A stretch of 64,000 nt of DNA from Lepidodermella squamata (GCA_047495785.1 JBLDXI010000046.1:1736001-1800000), one strand, 5' to 3'; shown: positions 12,976-25,541, counted from the first letter of the stretch. The notes: a model not told the origin generated them from the sequence alone. Translations and numbers: made by a program.

Positions 12976-15900
12976 ATAGGTATGTAAAAAAGGGTGTATA
13001 AAAATCTAGGTGTGTGTAAGAGTATTAGAATAAAAACGGTGAGTGTGCGCGATTAAGGCGGCTCCGGAATTACACGCGCGCTGTTTATCGGCTGTTGGCG
13101 ATGCGGTAGCGAGCAAGCGCCATCGTCACCGCCGTTGTCGCACCGTCTTCATCGCAGGTGCCTGCAATAAAAATCAGAAATTCTAATGAGGCGTCTCGGG
13201 CCGCGAAGACACGCCGACGAGCGCGACAACCGTTTGCCACCATCGCCAGCAACTGCGCGCGCGTGAGCCGCCAACAAAGGAATATGGAAATTTGGCTGCT
13301 CGAATGATAAAGCCGCCGGTGGATGGATGGCCTTCCCCAGCCACGGCGCGAGGTGGCAAGTGTGTGCGATGGCGCGCGTCGTTCGCCGAGTCGTCGCCGG
13401 CGTGACCGCGCTCGCTCATTGGCCGGCGGTTGTTTGCTCAGCCCAGTCGCAAGCACCGCCCCGTTTCAGTGTGTGCACTCTGCTGCGATACGCCACACTG
13501 GCCGCGAGCAGATAGCGAGGCTATATAATAACTGCCTATTAACGATGAGGAGTATAAGTCATTAGGCTGCGGCGGCAATCTGTGCCGGCGCGTTGACGGC
13601 CGACGTCGTGTTTGGCGGCGCCGATAATGACACCGATTTGCGGCGCTTCCTGGGGAATATCGGGCGGTTCCGCTCGGCCGGCGTCGCACGAGCGCGGCTA
13701 ATCAACGAGCCCCTGGTCGGCGGCGCGCATTCCGCATTCCGCCCCAGAGCCCAGAGATAGAGGCGTAGAACGAACAGCGTCGCGTTTTACGACCATCAAC
13801 CGTTTTACGGCCAATGCGCAAACAACTGGCATTCCGGTGCCGATGCCCGCATGCCCGCGTTCGGGCGCCGCGACGATCAGTATGCAGCAGGCGCCGAGCG
13901 AAATTAGCCCATCGGCTGCCTACGCGCATCGCTTATCGCGTGGCCGTGCGTGGTTTTTGCTGCTGGGAAAAAATGCCAGCACAGATTGACAAGTGGCCGT
14001 CGTCGCCGCTCCTCGACCGGCAGGTGCAGCAACTGCTATGGCGCATACCGCGCCGCTGTCGACCGCGCAGCCACTATTAGCCACCGCGCCGATGCCAGTG
14101 GTGGTGACTAACCACCGAGAACCGCCTCGGCCCGCCCAACCCGCACCTGGATGGATGGCGATGAAATAATGCAGTAATTTATCGGGCATGCAACCGCCTC
14201 GGATTAGCTCCGCATGTTTTTTGTTTTTCTTATTCTCTTGCTCCTTCCTCGTCGCGCGGATCAACATAAAAAAAATACCTGCCTACCCGTTCGTTGCTCA
14301 TACCTCATCCGGCGAAGAAATTCGTCTTTAGCACTTGATCTGTAGTCAATTGAGGGTGAAACGAGAAGAGACCTGTCATTAACGTATGACGCCGTTTTTA
14401 TTGCTGGGATAATAATAAAAAATGACTCTTGCAATTTGTCGCCACTATAAAGACGTCTCGCTGACGCAACGACTCGGCCTAACTTCGAACTTGACCTGGA
14501 ATAACCGGTAGCGGTAGCGAGAAATTGTTACAGCAGCATTTATATTTGTCTTTGATGAGTTTTTACGCGGCGAGTAAATTACCGAAGCTTGGCTCGTGGC
14601 TTCATTATTTCAAAATAAATCACGCTCTTAGCGTTTCGAACCACGACCTCGAAATGATGGGGAAAAAATGTCCAGTACGGCAGGCTGGTCGGCCAGGGTG
14701 TTTGACTAGTGAAACTAGTGAGGCGATGAAGACAAAAATAAATTGAAAGTTTCAATGAGTAAACCGGAACATATGGGCACAACTGCGCTGGATTGGATCT
14801 TAACAACTCGCTACCCGGCGTATGTCAAATCGAGTCGGTGTTGTCAGAAGTCTGAAGCGGCTCTTTTTTGGTGACTTTTTGACCAGTACCGGGTTCATTC
14901 ATCGATTTATTGAGACGCCGAAGAGTAAATTAGACATTATAAAAAAACGCAGCTTTTCAAAGTCAGTCAACGTTTAGATATTTGCACGTACAAATTTACC
15001 GGTCTGAAAGCTATAAATATTATATTATACAATTCAACGAAGTTGTTATTTTCTTAATTTGGTCTGCGTCGATCCAATCAGCGTCGATATCCTAAAATGT
15101 GGTAATTTATATTCTAATAAGTATTTCCTTATTATACGCCTACCATTTGATGGAAGTTTTGGTCAGCTATTTCGGCTAGAAAAAACAACTTGAAAAAAAA
15201 CCAAATTAAATTAAAAATAAGAAACCTACGTCAGTTTCTTCAGAACGATGACAGCGAAAGGCCATTATGAAAAATTTCACTGTTAGCCCATGACGTTACC
15301 TTTAGATAGCCCATGACCTGCTTCAGGCGGTCGTGAACATGCGCCGCCCTAATTTTACCGCGAATCGCGAATCGCGTTCGAAAAGAGTCAAAATTGCTGT
15401 GGTTGCACGGCTTATAGCTTGAAATGATAGGTATAAAAGTCAAGTCGTATTCACCGCCAGGAAAAGTTGGAACGTTTCAACGGTTTGGAATTTCTGAAAA
15501 GAATTAAGCAACTCGGATACGGCTCAGAATGCAGAAACACTTTTCCTGCACGAATGACCGCATGAATCGACGAGGTTCCGAGGGTTTTGTTATAGCAGTT
15601 GTATGCAGCAGTATTAGCCCCATGAATGGAGGATAAAGTCGCTTTTTTTTCTTCTCAGCAGAGCCAGACGCCATTCATAGATGGTGGTAGTGCCACGTGC
15701 TCGGGAAGATCGATGACATCAGCGGTGATGTAATCGCTTTGACGTGGTAAAATATCCGGCGATATTACCAGTGTCAACAATTGCTTTAGAAAAATATCAG
15801 AAGGGCGTGTTCTAGGAGACGGCACTCGATTCAGAATCGACAGTAACCTCAGAAAATGCCCCCTAACTTACTGGGGCATTTGGGGGGACAAGGCTACATA

Positions 15901-16147
15901 TGCCAAATCGTCTGAGTTAGTCTAAAAATTAGGATGCTCCTTATATTTTAAAATAATCTCATTGGTGTTCAGCGTATGTAGACTAATTGTTACCTTCATT
16001 GCACCTATAAGGTGATTTTCGCATGATATTAGCCGCCACGTCTAAGAATTTCTGGTTACAATATTATGAGAACAATTTAAATCTGTTTTTTAGCCGAATT
16101 ATGGATAATTATTACAACACAATAGTTTCGATTCAGCAGAAGAATGA
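12976..16147. other. Upstream region of odd-skipped and intergenic DNA
   Basis: About 13050-14170 is GC-rich and full of short open frames on both strands, typical of composition rather than coding. It is the likely promoter and 5' UTR of the odd-skipped gene. From about 14270 to 16147 the DNA is AT-rich and I see no gene, RNA or repeat that I can support. Confidence 0.45.
13518..13526 (-). promoter_or_regulatory. Candidate TATA box for the odd-skipped gene
   Basis: Read on the minus strand the sequence is TTATATAG, located about 540 bases upstream of the odd-skipped ATG, between GC-rich flanks. The spacing would allow a 5' UTR of about 500 nt. The motif also reads as TATATAA on the plus strand, so its direction is ambiguous. 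Confidence 0.3.
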
Positions 16148-16900
16148 ATGGAAGAAGCTCCTCACATTCACTGCCTATTTTTGGATTGGCCGAATAGGTG
16201 AAAATTGGCCATGTTTAGCGTTGATCGTGAAGGAGAGTTTCTTAATCATTTCGACATAGCACTTATACCGCATGCTATGGCACTTTACTCGGTAATGCCT
16301 TAAAATAAATATTAAAATTAACTTTACGACAACTTATGACGGAACAGGTTTTAGACGGGAAGGTGACTTCCTTCCCTTTGACGACGATATTGATCTTTTG
16401 GTAACACGGGAGGACTTCGAGAAATTAGCGGAAATTTTCGAAAGTGGCCGAGTTTGGAGGAATAAACCAAATCGGCGGCTAATCGAGTTTGTTGCAGCCA
16501 ATGGTGATGTATGCCGCTGGGTAATGGCGAAGCACAACGGCCGATATTCACTGTTTCGAGATGAAAACCACAGGACGCAATGGCCTTTTGTTGAATTGTT
16601 CGTTTCTGAGGAAATTGAAGTAGGTTTCTAGTTTTTAATTTAATATCGTTGATTTCTAATTTTTTTGTTTTCTAGCCGGAAAAGCTGATCGATGATTCTA
16701 TAAAATTGAAGGCGTATAACGATGAAGTATTGGAGTATAAATTAATCAATTGCTGGGAAAATCACCTTGATTATTGGTACGGAGGAGATTGGAAGAAGGT
16801 GATCAAAATATCGCATGCTCACCGACCAGATCACAGTAAGAAGATCAAATCTTCGGTAAAAAGTGTATATAGCTTTCAGACGGGCGAATTATTACGCTAA
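16148..16900 (+). CDS. Small LicD/fukutin-type nucleotidyltransferase-domain protein
   Basis: Proposed exons 16148-16197, 16260-16291, 16348-16619 and 16676-16900. Joined in frame they give CYGTLLG followed by a FRREGD-FLPFDDDIDLLV segment, the hallmark of the LicD family (GTLLG...DFxPWDDDID), whose aspartates bind metal. The conserved GTLLG motif falls on both sides of a phase-1 intron, which supports the exon choice. The rest (Trp-rich, ending near HAHRPDHSKK) fits the C-terminal part of small LicD domains. An AATAAA signal overlaps the stop codon (16900-16905). Family knowledge: LicD, fukutin and FKRP-type enzymes transfer phospho-sugar or phosphocholine groups to glycans. At about 192 aa with no signal peptide or membrane segment seen, it is short. 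The first two exons are the least certain, and an upstream exon with a membrane anchor may be missing. Confidence 0.68.
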
Positions 16901-17536
16901 ATAAACGTTGAATGACTTTGAAAAGCTGCGTTCTTTTTTTAAATTCTGAACTTTACGAGGTGTGGTCACGAAAGTTATAGTCACAACCGGAGACGAAGCT
17001 GAAATGATAACTGATCAATTCGAATTTTCGGCTAGATTGTCGCGGCTGAAATGTTGCTCTTCATCTAATTTTGTGCTCCAATGTCGCAGGATGAATTTTC
17101 TTCTGGCTGAATTGAAGAGACTGCATTAGCATGAGTGCTACACAATCCTGCAAGAATCATCCTGCAGCTTCAGCCGGGTTGAAAATGATGCATTCCGTAT
17201 CCAAAAATGATTAAAACCTCGTAAAATTGGCAAAATTGGTATTTTACGTTCAATTTCCTATTCTCTGGACATTGCCTAAACCGGACTAGTTTGCCTGCGC
17301 GACCCGCGATTCCGGTTTAGTCAACTTTCACTGCATTTTTGAATCTTCTCAGTCTTATTTTCTGGGAGCTTTGAAGCCGCCGCGTCCTGGTACGTCTCGT
17401 GCATATCACATGAAAAATTTCCATGACTCTTTATTTCTTCAATCTTTAATAGAACATAGGTACTTTGAACATGTATAATTATAGTCGAAATAATTTAAGA
17501 ACATTCACGGAACAAAACAACTCGACTAGAAAGCAT
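16901..17536. other. Intergenic DNA between LicD-like gene and TRAPPC2
   Basis: No gene seen. It contains the 3' ends of two convergent genes: the plus-strand LicD-like gene (AATAAA at 16900-16905) and the minus-strand TRAPPC2. Confidence 0.5.
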
Positions 17537-18295
17537 TCAAGTGAGAAATTTGTGACACAGGTACTCAATCCGTTTGTCAAATGAAGTTGATCTGATCGGC
17601 GAATTTATAGCATAGAAAGGGTTGAGGGTGTGCTTCATGTAGCACTCGTAAACATCGGCGAAAAACCGACCGATGCCCTCTTCATTTTTGACATCGTGAA
17701 CCATAAGCATCCGCGCAGAGCCAGGAGTCACATAAGCAGAAACGGACCTTTGAAAAATGAAAAAAAATTAGAACTGAATACCGAACCGATAGATGTTGGT
17801 ATCGAATCGTATTGCATTATAGACCCGGTGTATTTAAACACAAAATTAGAACAATTAGAATTTTAAGATGGATTCTATCGATGGCATCGACCTAAAATTA
17901 TTTTTTAAAAGCAAAAAAAAAACATACCATTCGTTAAAACGGTCTATCACTCTGAGATAATTGTTAGTCGACTGCCACGCCATTTCATCAAGAATATCTA
18001 GCGCCGCATGAGCTATCAGCTGGTTAACATGCCGTCTATCATCTTTCGCCTTCTGCTGCATCTGCTGAGCAACAGCCTGGGCGGCCTGCATCGAATCTGT
18101 TGAACCAGGCGCAGGGGGAGCACCACTGAGCGATGGGATCGAAGAGAGCGACGAAGAGGACGCGTTATTCCCGGAACCAGCTGCACCTATCGTGCTGTTG
18201 CTGTATTTAGCCGGGACGACGTACTCCATTTCGTAGAGTGGCCAGTCGCCTCGTCCCAGTAGCATGAAATAATAAGTTCCAGGCGACGATGACAT
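17537..18295 (-). CDS. Trappc2: TRAPP complex subunit 2 (sedlin)
   Basis: Two minus-strand exons, 18295-17928 and 17747-17537 (192 aa). The first carries the N-terminal strand ([19 protein letters not shown]) and the [16 protein letters not shown] helix; the second continues [13 protein letters not shown]...HDVKNEEGI and [12 protein letters not shown]. This is the sedlin longin fold nearly end to end. Family knowledge: TRAPPC2 is a core TRAPP subunit in ER-to-Golgi vesicle tethering; human orthologue about 140 aa. The extra length comes from a Ser/Gly/Ala/Pro-rich insert at about residues 33-88 between the first strands and the helix, within the same exon. The ATG lies only 184 nt downstream of the RpS3A stop on the same strand. 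Confidence 0.93.
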
Positions 18296-18479
18296 ATCAA
18301 ATTTTTAATGTTATTACGCCTACGATTTGCACAAAACACAAACTGTCGGTGTGGTGGACAATAGCATCTCTTTCTTTACTTCAATATGATTTTTTCAATC
18401 TTTCTTTATATCACCAAACAACCCTCCTCAGAAGAAGAAACAGGCATGATTTTTTTTTGATCAGCGACGACTACAGTTT

Positions 18480-19360
18480 TTAAACAGCAACTTGCACTGG
18501 TGGTTCGTAGTTGTCGGGCCTGTCGACACGCTCGCCGAGCACCGCCACGGGCTTGCCAGTCGGACCTCCGGTCTCCTGGTGCAACTCGAGCAGCTTGCCA
18601 ACTGAAAAATTGCGAAATTGAAAAATTAAGATGGGTGTTTTGAATTAAACTTTGGTAATGACTTACGATCGAACTTGGGCTTCTTGAGCACCTTGACCTT
18701 GCGGATGAACACGTCCTGGATCGGGTAGATGCCCGAGCACGAGCGCTGGATGTCGGAAGCGAAGTTGTCGGGGATCATCTTCTTGACCACCTCCTTGAGC
18801 TCGTTGTTGGTGACCTCCTTCGAGATGATCTGGACGATCTTTTTGCGGATGGCGCGCACCTGCGTCGACTTGGCGTACGCCTGTTTCTGGCTCGGGTTGC
18901 TCTCCTTCGTGAAGGCGATGCAGAAGAAGCGCAGGGTGTAGCCGTCGGTGGTGCGCACGTCGCAGTGCGACTCAATCAGGGTGCGCCACTTCTTGACGAT
19001 CGAGCACAGCTTGTCGCGGGTCAGGCTCATGCCGTGGAAGTTGGTCAGCAGCTGGTTGCCGTGCACCTCCTCGCACATCAGCTTGAACTTGCGGAAGTTG
19101 ACGTCCTCGGCGCTTCCGCCGGTCGTCAGCTTCGGCGACAGCTCGGACTGGTGAACCTCGAAGACACGGCCCTTGAGCGCGTCCGAGGCGATCCTCGTGC
19201 CCATCGTGCGGGTGCACAGGGTCTTGCCGACGTTGCGGTTCGAGAACACGGCCGGGGCCTTGATTTCGTACCAGTCCTTGCGTGAAAAGGGGTCGACGAT
19301 CTTTTTCTTAACGCCCTTCTTTCCTCCCTTAGAAAGGCGCTTGTTCTTGCCGACAGCCAT
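18480..19360 (-). CDS. RpS3A: 40S ribosomal protein S3a (eS1)
   Basis: Two minus-strand exons, 19360-18667 and 18601-18480 (271 aa; usual length about 264). The start [20 protein letters not shown] and the segments [24 protein letters not shown] and [20 protein letters not shown] are characteristic, and the end YEPPVQVAV is the conserved family C-terminus. The phase-1 junction restores FDLGKLLELH. Function: structural protein of the small ribosomal subunit, near the mRNA exit. It has a marked GC-rich third-codon bias, consistent with high expression. It lies 238 nt downstream of the selenophosphate synthetase stop, on the same strand. Confidence 0.97.
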
Positions 19361-19598
19361 TTTCAATACCTTAAACCCTACTTGAAGAACCAGAAATTAT
19401 TGAAAATCAAGATGTTATTATTAACGAAACAAATCGCGAACATTCAAGTGGTAAAAAGAAAGTTTAGAGCAATCAAAATTGCAGCATCCAAAGAATAATA
19501 CGAGTCGATGACCGAATTAGTACACATTTAGAGATGGAGAATGCGAACTCGTCGCGTAATACAAAATAAAATGAGAAAAGGAGGACGAGCGCGAGTTT

Positions 19599-20900
19599 TC
19601 ACCATAGTTCACCATCGCGCTCACGGGCCGGAACTTCGATGACACGGGGCTTGTCAATGATTCGGCAAGAACCACGCACGGTCTGATTCTGAGCTTTCTC
19701 AACAATGCCAACAATCCACGCTTGGTAACCCTCAGTTTTCTCAATATCTTTACAAAACGAAGCAGCCTAAATGAATACATTTTTGAATCAATTTGAATAG
19801 CATATCCACAGCAAACTCATACCTGCTCACGTGGAAGAACAATTAGAAGACCACCGCTAGTTTCCGGAGCGGTTCCACCGAGTAGATTGAAAACTTGTGG
19901 TTGAATTTGCTTAAGGACACCAGCCATTCGAGCGATGATTGGCAAATTGTGAATAACAAAAGCGACTTCATTTCGCTGCGCTTTGGCCAGATTGCATGCA
20001 TGACCGAAGAGACCATAACCGGCAACATCGATGGCGGCGTGCGCGTTGTACTTGTGCATTAGACGAGCTGCAGTTCGGTTCAACCGAGCCATAGAGTCGA
20101 TTGCACGATAGTAGGCTTTTCTGGCTTCTTCCTCGCTAATGGCTTGCTTTAATTTAGCCCATTTCTCGGAGCCGCTAGTTAACCACTGATAAACGCTAAC
20201 TGCAACCTGAGTACCCAAAGGCTTCGTTAGAACAAGGACATCTCCCGGTAGCGCTGAATTAGGCATAACGAATTCGTTTGGTAAGCAAACTGACGTTGCT
20301 ACTCCGCCAATGCTGAGCCATGGATTAAGAACTGTTTGCCCTCCAGTAACTGCAGTGCCGGCTTCAGCTGCACAGTCGCGAAATCCAGACATGACGTTGC
20401 TAGCAACCTACATAAAAACAGAGACAATTTAAAACACACAGATCCAAGATTAACCAGAAGCCAACCTTTTCGCGATCTTTTTCCGGTAATTTTGTACTCA
20501 ATGTAAATAGCATCAGCATGTTGTCACAGTCGACGATACCCATTGCATAGAGCTTGCTTAGCACATTAGCGCAACCGATACGGCCCATTGTGTATGCGTC
20601 ATCGACAAGCGGATAGGAGAAATCAGCGGACTGAATCATTGAAAGACCTCCATGCTTGAGTGGAGTCACCGATGTTTCAGCAGCGCCTTGATTCAGTTGC
20701 ATGAGCATGTGCATAGGTAATTGATCTTCACCAGGCCTGCTGTGCTGACCCATTTGACCTGTCGATGTGTCGAAGAGTTTTTGCATCAACTCCTGAGGCA
20801 CTTTGCAGCCACATCCTCTCAATTCACTATACTTTGTCAGACGAAGATTTTCGTCTACATAAGCATCATTCACAGGAATCGCTCTTCGAACTGGAATCAT
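19599..20900 (-). CDS. Sps: Selenophosphate synthetase, Cys at the selenocysteine position
   Basis: Three minus-strand exons, 20900-20466, 20407-19823 and 19766-19599 (395 aa; human SEPHS1 392). The N-terminus carries [14 protein letters not shown], the catalytic loop; the residue that is Sec in SPS2 and Thr in vertebrate SPS1 is here a plain Cys codon (TGT). Other conserved segments: [54 protein letters not shown]. Reaction (family): selenide plus ATP gives selenophosphate, AMP and phosphate, for selenoprotein synthesis. A Cys enzyme can be catalytically competent, unlike the Thr/Arg/Gly paralogues, so this is probably an active SPS (inference). No other exon is needed upstream. It is the first of three closely packed minus-strand genes. 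Confidence 0.95.
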
Positions 20901-23900
20901 TGTTATGTTAAAAAAGAGCTATATAGGTTGAAAAAAATATCAAATAATTACAGCGGTTGAAAACTTCGTCAAATATCCCCATATATTCAAACTGGTCGAA
21001 ATAAGAATAGCATATAACAGGAAGCCAGGTGGTAAAGCTAATAAGCGCAGGCCATTTGAACTGCATAGATGATGGAGCTGGACCCACTGCGTAAAATATA
21101 CTTACATACCGCCAGCATTCATCGAAGCAAGCGTCGGTCGGCTTGCCGCGCACGGCGCGCTTCAATTTTTCATGAACGTAATTAACAAAAATTATCAGAT
21201 ATATTTTATTTGAACAATTTTTTGTATTTTAATTAGTATAAAAGGTGTCCAAGATTTTGTTTCTCTCTTGTCCCCGTGCGCTGTTGTCTTTCTGTGTTCC
21301 GTTCTGGCCTGTGTGCTCCGCCGTCGACATGCGTCGTTGATGTCGCTGATGTCCCGTTGTAGGGTCTCTGGTCTATTGTAGGCTTCAAGCTTGCTAGTTA
21401 ATTCTTAGCGACCCCTTTTCTGCCCAGTTTTTTCGTCCTTTTATGTCTCTTGCTCTCGCTCCTCGCAGCATTTTTTATGGGCCTTGGGTCGCGACGAGTT
21501 GCTTCCGTCATAAGAATTCTACTCGTTGGAGGTTGCCAGGACCCAGCAACCCTTAGTTCTTAGCTTGGGTCACTCGTCACCTGTTGGTCTATTCATATAG
21601 AGTCGATATGCAGTCAGCTTTATCGTTAATCATTAATTACTCTTTGAGCGTTGTCATGTCCTTACTGAAGTGCGAGGTTGGCAAACGATTGAGGGATGAC
21701 CAACCTAGTCAAGTGCAGAAAGCTGTTGAAAGCGTTTGCAGATTTACTTGATATCAGCTGCGAAGCTAACGTAACGCTGCTCACATGATTGTTCCTTGCT
21801 ATTAGTTCATCAAAATGTGAATGTCACTGCTTATATTACCTTTAAAATTAAAAAAATGATGCAAAAGCTTCATCCCACTCTCAGAGGTATAGACTGATTG
21901 GTAAAAGCCAGAGCTGAAGTCGGAATTATCATGACTTCAGCAATTCTCTAAACTGCGAAAAATCGGCCCTTAACATCATTATTCTCATGTTGGGAATTAT
22001 ATTTCCGTTAGTACTTTTCATGCTAGTGCTCCTTATTGCCCATATCATTCCAGAAATTGCAGTAGGCCTCCATCTTTTTTGTAGAGTATCCGTTCGGTGT
22101 TTGGAACAAGTATTTTTGATTGCTTCCTTAACATCTAAAATCCACTTTGATATATTGTTTCGATGTTCACCCGTGTTGTGTTGTGTGATTTCCACTTCCC
22201 TATCAAACAGTTTTCAGTCTGAGAGTTAATGATTCCTCAAACGGCGCGCATATTAGATTTAAGGGATTTGATGGATAAATCACAATAAGGCCGTAATATA
22301 TTTTCCCATTAATGGTTTTCCAATTTGAGCCTGAATGCCCATGTTAAACATCGGAACCGCGGTGAGTCGGGTTATAAACCTTAACCTGAAGTCCATGTAT
22401 ATTGCATGTATACCACTGATGATTTGACCCAGAAATCCATCCAACCATTCGAATTATGACTTATCGCTTCGTTAAAAATAATCACGTGCTTTTGTTATTG
22501 TTATTGCACGGGCTCAAAACCAATGTGTTTTATGTTTCGGCGCTATTAGCTTTTAGCACTTGTGTTGTTATAGTTTTTACTTGAGCCTATCACTGCTTAG
22601 TTGTGCGCTTTCTGAGTTATTTTTCCGAGCTGAGCCTGGGTTTCAGGTAAGCAATTCAGCAAATGGTATAACCATTCTTTGCTCATTTATTACGCGCCCC
22701 ATTAACTAGGCAACGCGGCGGGCTGTTTTACTGCAATGCTAAACTGGCAAGTTGGAGCGGCCAGAATGTGTGATCATAGTGTCATAAACAGGGTTAGAGT
22801 ATTCAGGCGGAGAGAGCGATGGGTTATTTCCTCATTTAGCAACGTGCATTCTTGGCCAACTCGGCCGCGTGCGAATCATCACATTTATTTCACAATTATT
22901 ATTATTATTATTATTACCAGTAGGTAGGCCAGCTCCGTGCAATCTCATGATATAAAAACGCGTTGTGTTTACTCTACACACAGCTGCGTGCATCAATTTT
23001 GGCTCAGTGCGACTCACGTGTATACTCATGAGCTTGTATATGCCTCAAGTACACGCATATGTATACCTTTAGCTGCTTGGAGCTAATTTTTTGCAGTAAC
23101 GTATTACTACGGCTCGTGGTCTCCCACAACTTACGATGATATCTTCTGCGCTTTTCTTGCACAATATTTGTTTGCCTTGACTCGGCGTACTTGTTCCTTC
23201 AGCGATAATCTATTAGACGTACCAAAGTTGTTTGGCACGATGCTATTTTTGTGCCCCAGTTTGTCTCAATATCGTTTTCCCTGGTGATCTGTGTTGTTTT
23301 GTCTTTTATCAAAGACGGTAATGAAGAAGTCGATGTCGCCCGTCTCTATTTGCTGTTGTTGGGCAATAATGGCGATGATGATCTTTTTTCTCTCAATTTT
23401 CCTCACTTGCTTATCGATCGGTCTAATTGTTTTTGCGTATATGGCGACGTCGGATATGTGCATGTATTGCGCTTAGGACGCACAGCTGCACGCGCGCTCT
23501 CCTCCGCTCGATACCGCCGCGAATGAGTATAATAAGTGCATAAAGTTTCGGCGGTCGATCGATCGATCGATCGGTTCTTTCATACTCCGTTGTCACACAC
23601 ACACACAAACTCATATGAACTGCTAAGTCTGCGCGCGCGCTCGGATTCCGCCCGTCTATCGTTTTTTCTCTGTCGATGCCATGCCACTGTGTTTCGCCTT
23701 CGAACATTATTATTATTACTCTGGTATGGCAGAGGAAGAAAAATGTATGTTTGCGCTCTCGCGGCGTCGTATGTCATCTTGTACTTTCACTTAAACAGAA
23801 AAAGTAGCATATATGCGGTAGTAGTCTGCGCCTCCATCGTCTCCGCTAGCACAACAGAATTTATACGTCTACTATTACAACATAGCCCGTCACTTGATTA

Positions 23901-24378
23901 GAGAGCAGCTCTGCGTCAAATAATAATAATAATAACAGCAGCAGCAGCAGCGAAATATCGTCTATATCGACAAATTCTGGTTGTCTGGTTCGCAGCCAGC
24001 GCCTTGTTCTTTTCGCATTATTTGCCGTTCAAATTGAGCATTATCCGCCTCATCAAAGCTGTGACACATCATTGTCATCGTCGTCGTCGTCATTAAGGCG
24101 GCGGCGCCTTGTTATTTTTGTTGTTTTGTTTGCTCGATTTTTGTGCAGCCAAATTTTCATGTTGTTCCTTCCATCGATTTTAGGCCAATGTTACCTCGAA
24201 ATTATTGAGCAAGGCGTGAGGAGCAGCAGCGACATAAAGCCGCCGCGCCACTACCCGCCCATATCCATCATCATCTACCACAGTCGAATCGAAGGAGGAA
24301 AACTGCTGTAGACCACACTCGCCCGTTTTACTTCTACTAATATTATTATCTTATTATTATTATTTTCGTCGATTAAAA
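20901..24378. other. Intergenic DNA between Sps and UBL3
   Basis: No supported gene in 3.5 kb. It is mostly unique sequence with small simple repeats: (ATT)n at about 22893-22917, (GATC)n at about 23554-23573, and (AAT)n merging into (CAG)n at about 23919-23952. The part nearest 24378 is T- and TC-rich and likely contains the UBL3 promoter and 5' UTR, with a small ATT run at 24339-24363. Confidence 0.45.
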
Positions 24379-25541
24379 ATGGCAACGACGTCGTCTTCGA
24401 ATGCGAAAATCCCGCCCGACAAGATCAACGTGCGAGTGATCGTGATAACCGGTCAGACGGTCGATTTGCTGTGTGTGCCCGATGAATCAGCTCAATCCAT
24501 CGTCGATCGGCTCTACGAGTCGTGGCCCGCGAACTGGGACGCGGCTCACAAACCTGCAACTAACATTTTACGGCTCATTTATCAAGGACGATTCCTTCAC
24601 GGCAGCGTCACGCTTTCAGGTAAAAGACAAACCCTTCGCCCCCTCGCGCCATCTTCTTATCGATTTTACGATCTCAGATTACTTGACCTCTTAACCAGGT
24701 TCACACGATGATTCATTTGTTTTGAATTTTTTCATCCCCTCACAGGTCTCAATCTCCCTCTCGGTAAAACAGTTGTGATGCATGTGGTGCCACGAGAGCA
24801 ATTACCAGAACCAGGCAGCCAAGGTCAGTTGCTTTTCATCCTCACCTATAACTGTTGAACTGGAAAAAAGCGAATGATGAAAATCCTATATAGGGATATA
24901 ATTTAGGAATTTATTCTTGAGGAAAAAACGTTACAGGGCTGTTGTTTATTTTCAGCCCTGGTTTAGTTAGGAAGATTATCAAACCGGACATTTTTACTTG
25001 TAAATCGCCGGCTAAAAGGGTCCTAATTACCGGGTGTAGCAATCAGCGAAATTTCGTCGGCTTCAAAATGAAGAAATAGAGTCGTTGTCAATAACCACTC
25101 GGTCTGATAAACTGTTCAATTAGGTTGTTCCTAATGAAAAATCGATTTTTTTGAGTAAAATTAGCTAATAGGGTTCTCAAAATTAACGGTTTAGTTGTGG
25201 ATAGGCTCAAACACACAAAAATGCTTGAAGACCCCCGAATAGCGCTGATTTTCTAAACAATTTCCAGCAATTATTTCATCTATTTCGACCAATTTTAGGG
25301 GATGGATTTTGATAGTCTGTGAATATCCGAATTTCAATATTTGAGGCGGGTTTGGAAACTTGACTGATCGTTTAGAGGCTCCTTTAGCTTGCGCGAAACT
25401 TGATTTTTAGCTGTTTATCAATATACCTAATGATGGACGCATTTTATTCATAATATTTCGTTTCTCTTTTTTTTAGATAAGCTGAAAAAAGACAAAGAAG
25501 CAAGTACAAGTCGAGAGTGCAGGTGCTGCACAATATTGTGA
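24379..25541 (+). CDS. Ubl3: Ubiquitin-like protein 3 (membrane-anchored MUB type)
   Basis: Three exons, 24379-24619, 24746-24823 and 25477-25541 (127 aa; human 117). The ubiquitin-like core is highly conserved: PPDKINVRVIVITGQT, then NILRLIYQGRFLHGSVTL, then LGKTVVMHVVPREQLPEPGSQ. The protein ends in ...CRCCTIL: a CAAX box (CTIL, where Leu favours geranylgeranylation) preceded by cysteines that can be palmitoylated. Family knowledge: UBL3/MUB is not processed to Gly-Gly but is lipid-anchored at the plasma membrane; in mammals it modifies and sorts proteins into small extracellular vesicles. The second intron (653 nt) is long for this window. Both junctions are phase 1, as the conserved residues require. 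Confidence 0.95.

Noticed and set aside
13085-14267. Cluster of overlapping open frames on both strands
   Set aside because: GC-rich DNA has few stop codons; the frames are Arg/Ala/Pro-rich and lack splice signals or homology.
18965-19285. Plus-strand frame opposite RpS3A
   Set aside because: Antisense shadow created by GC-rich codons of RpS3A.
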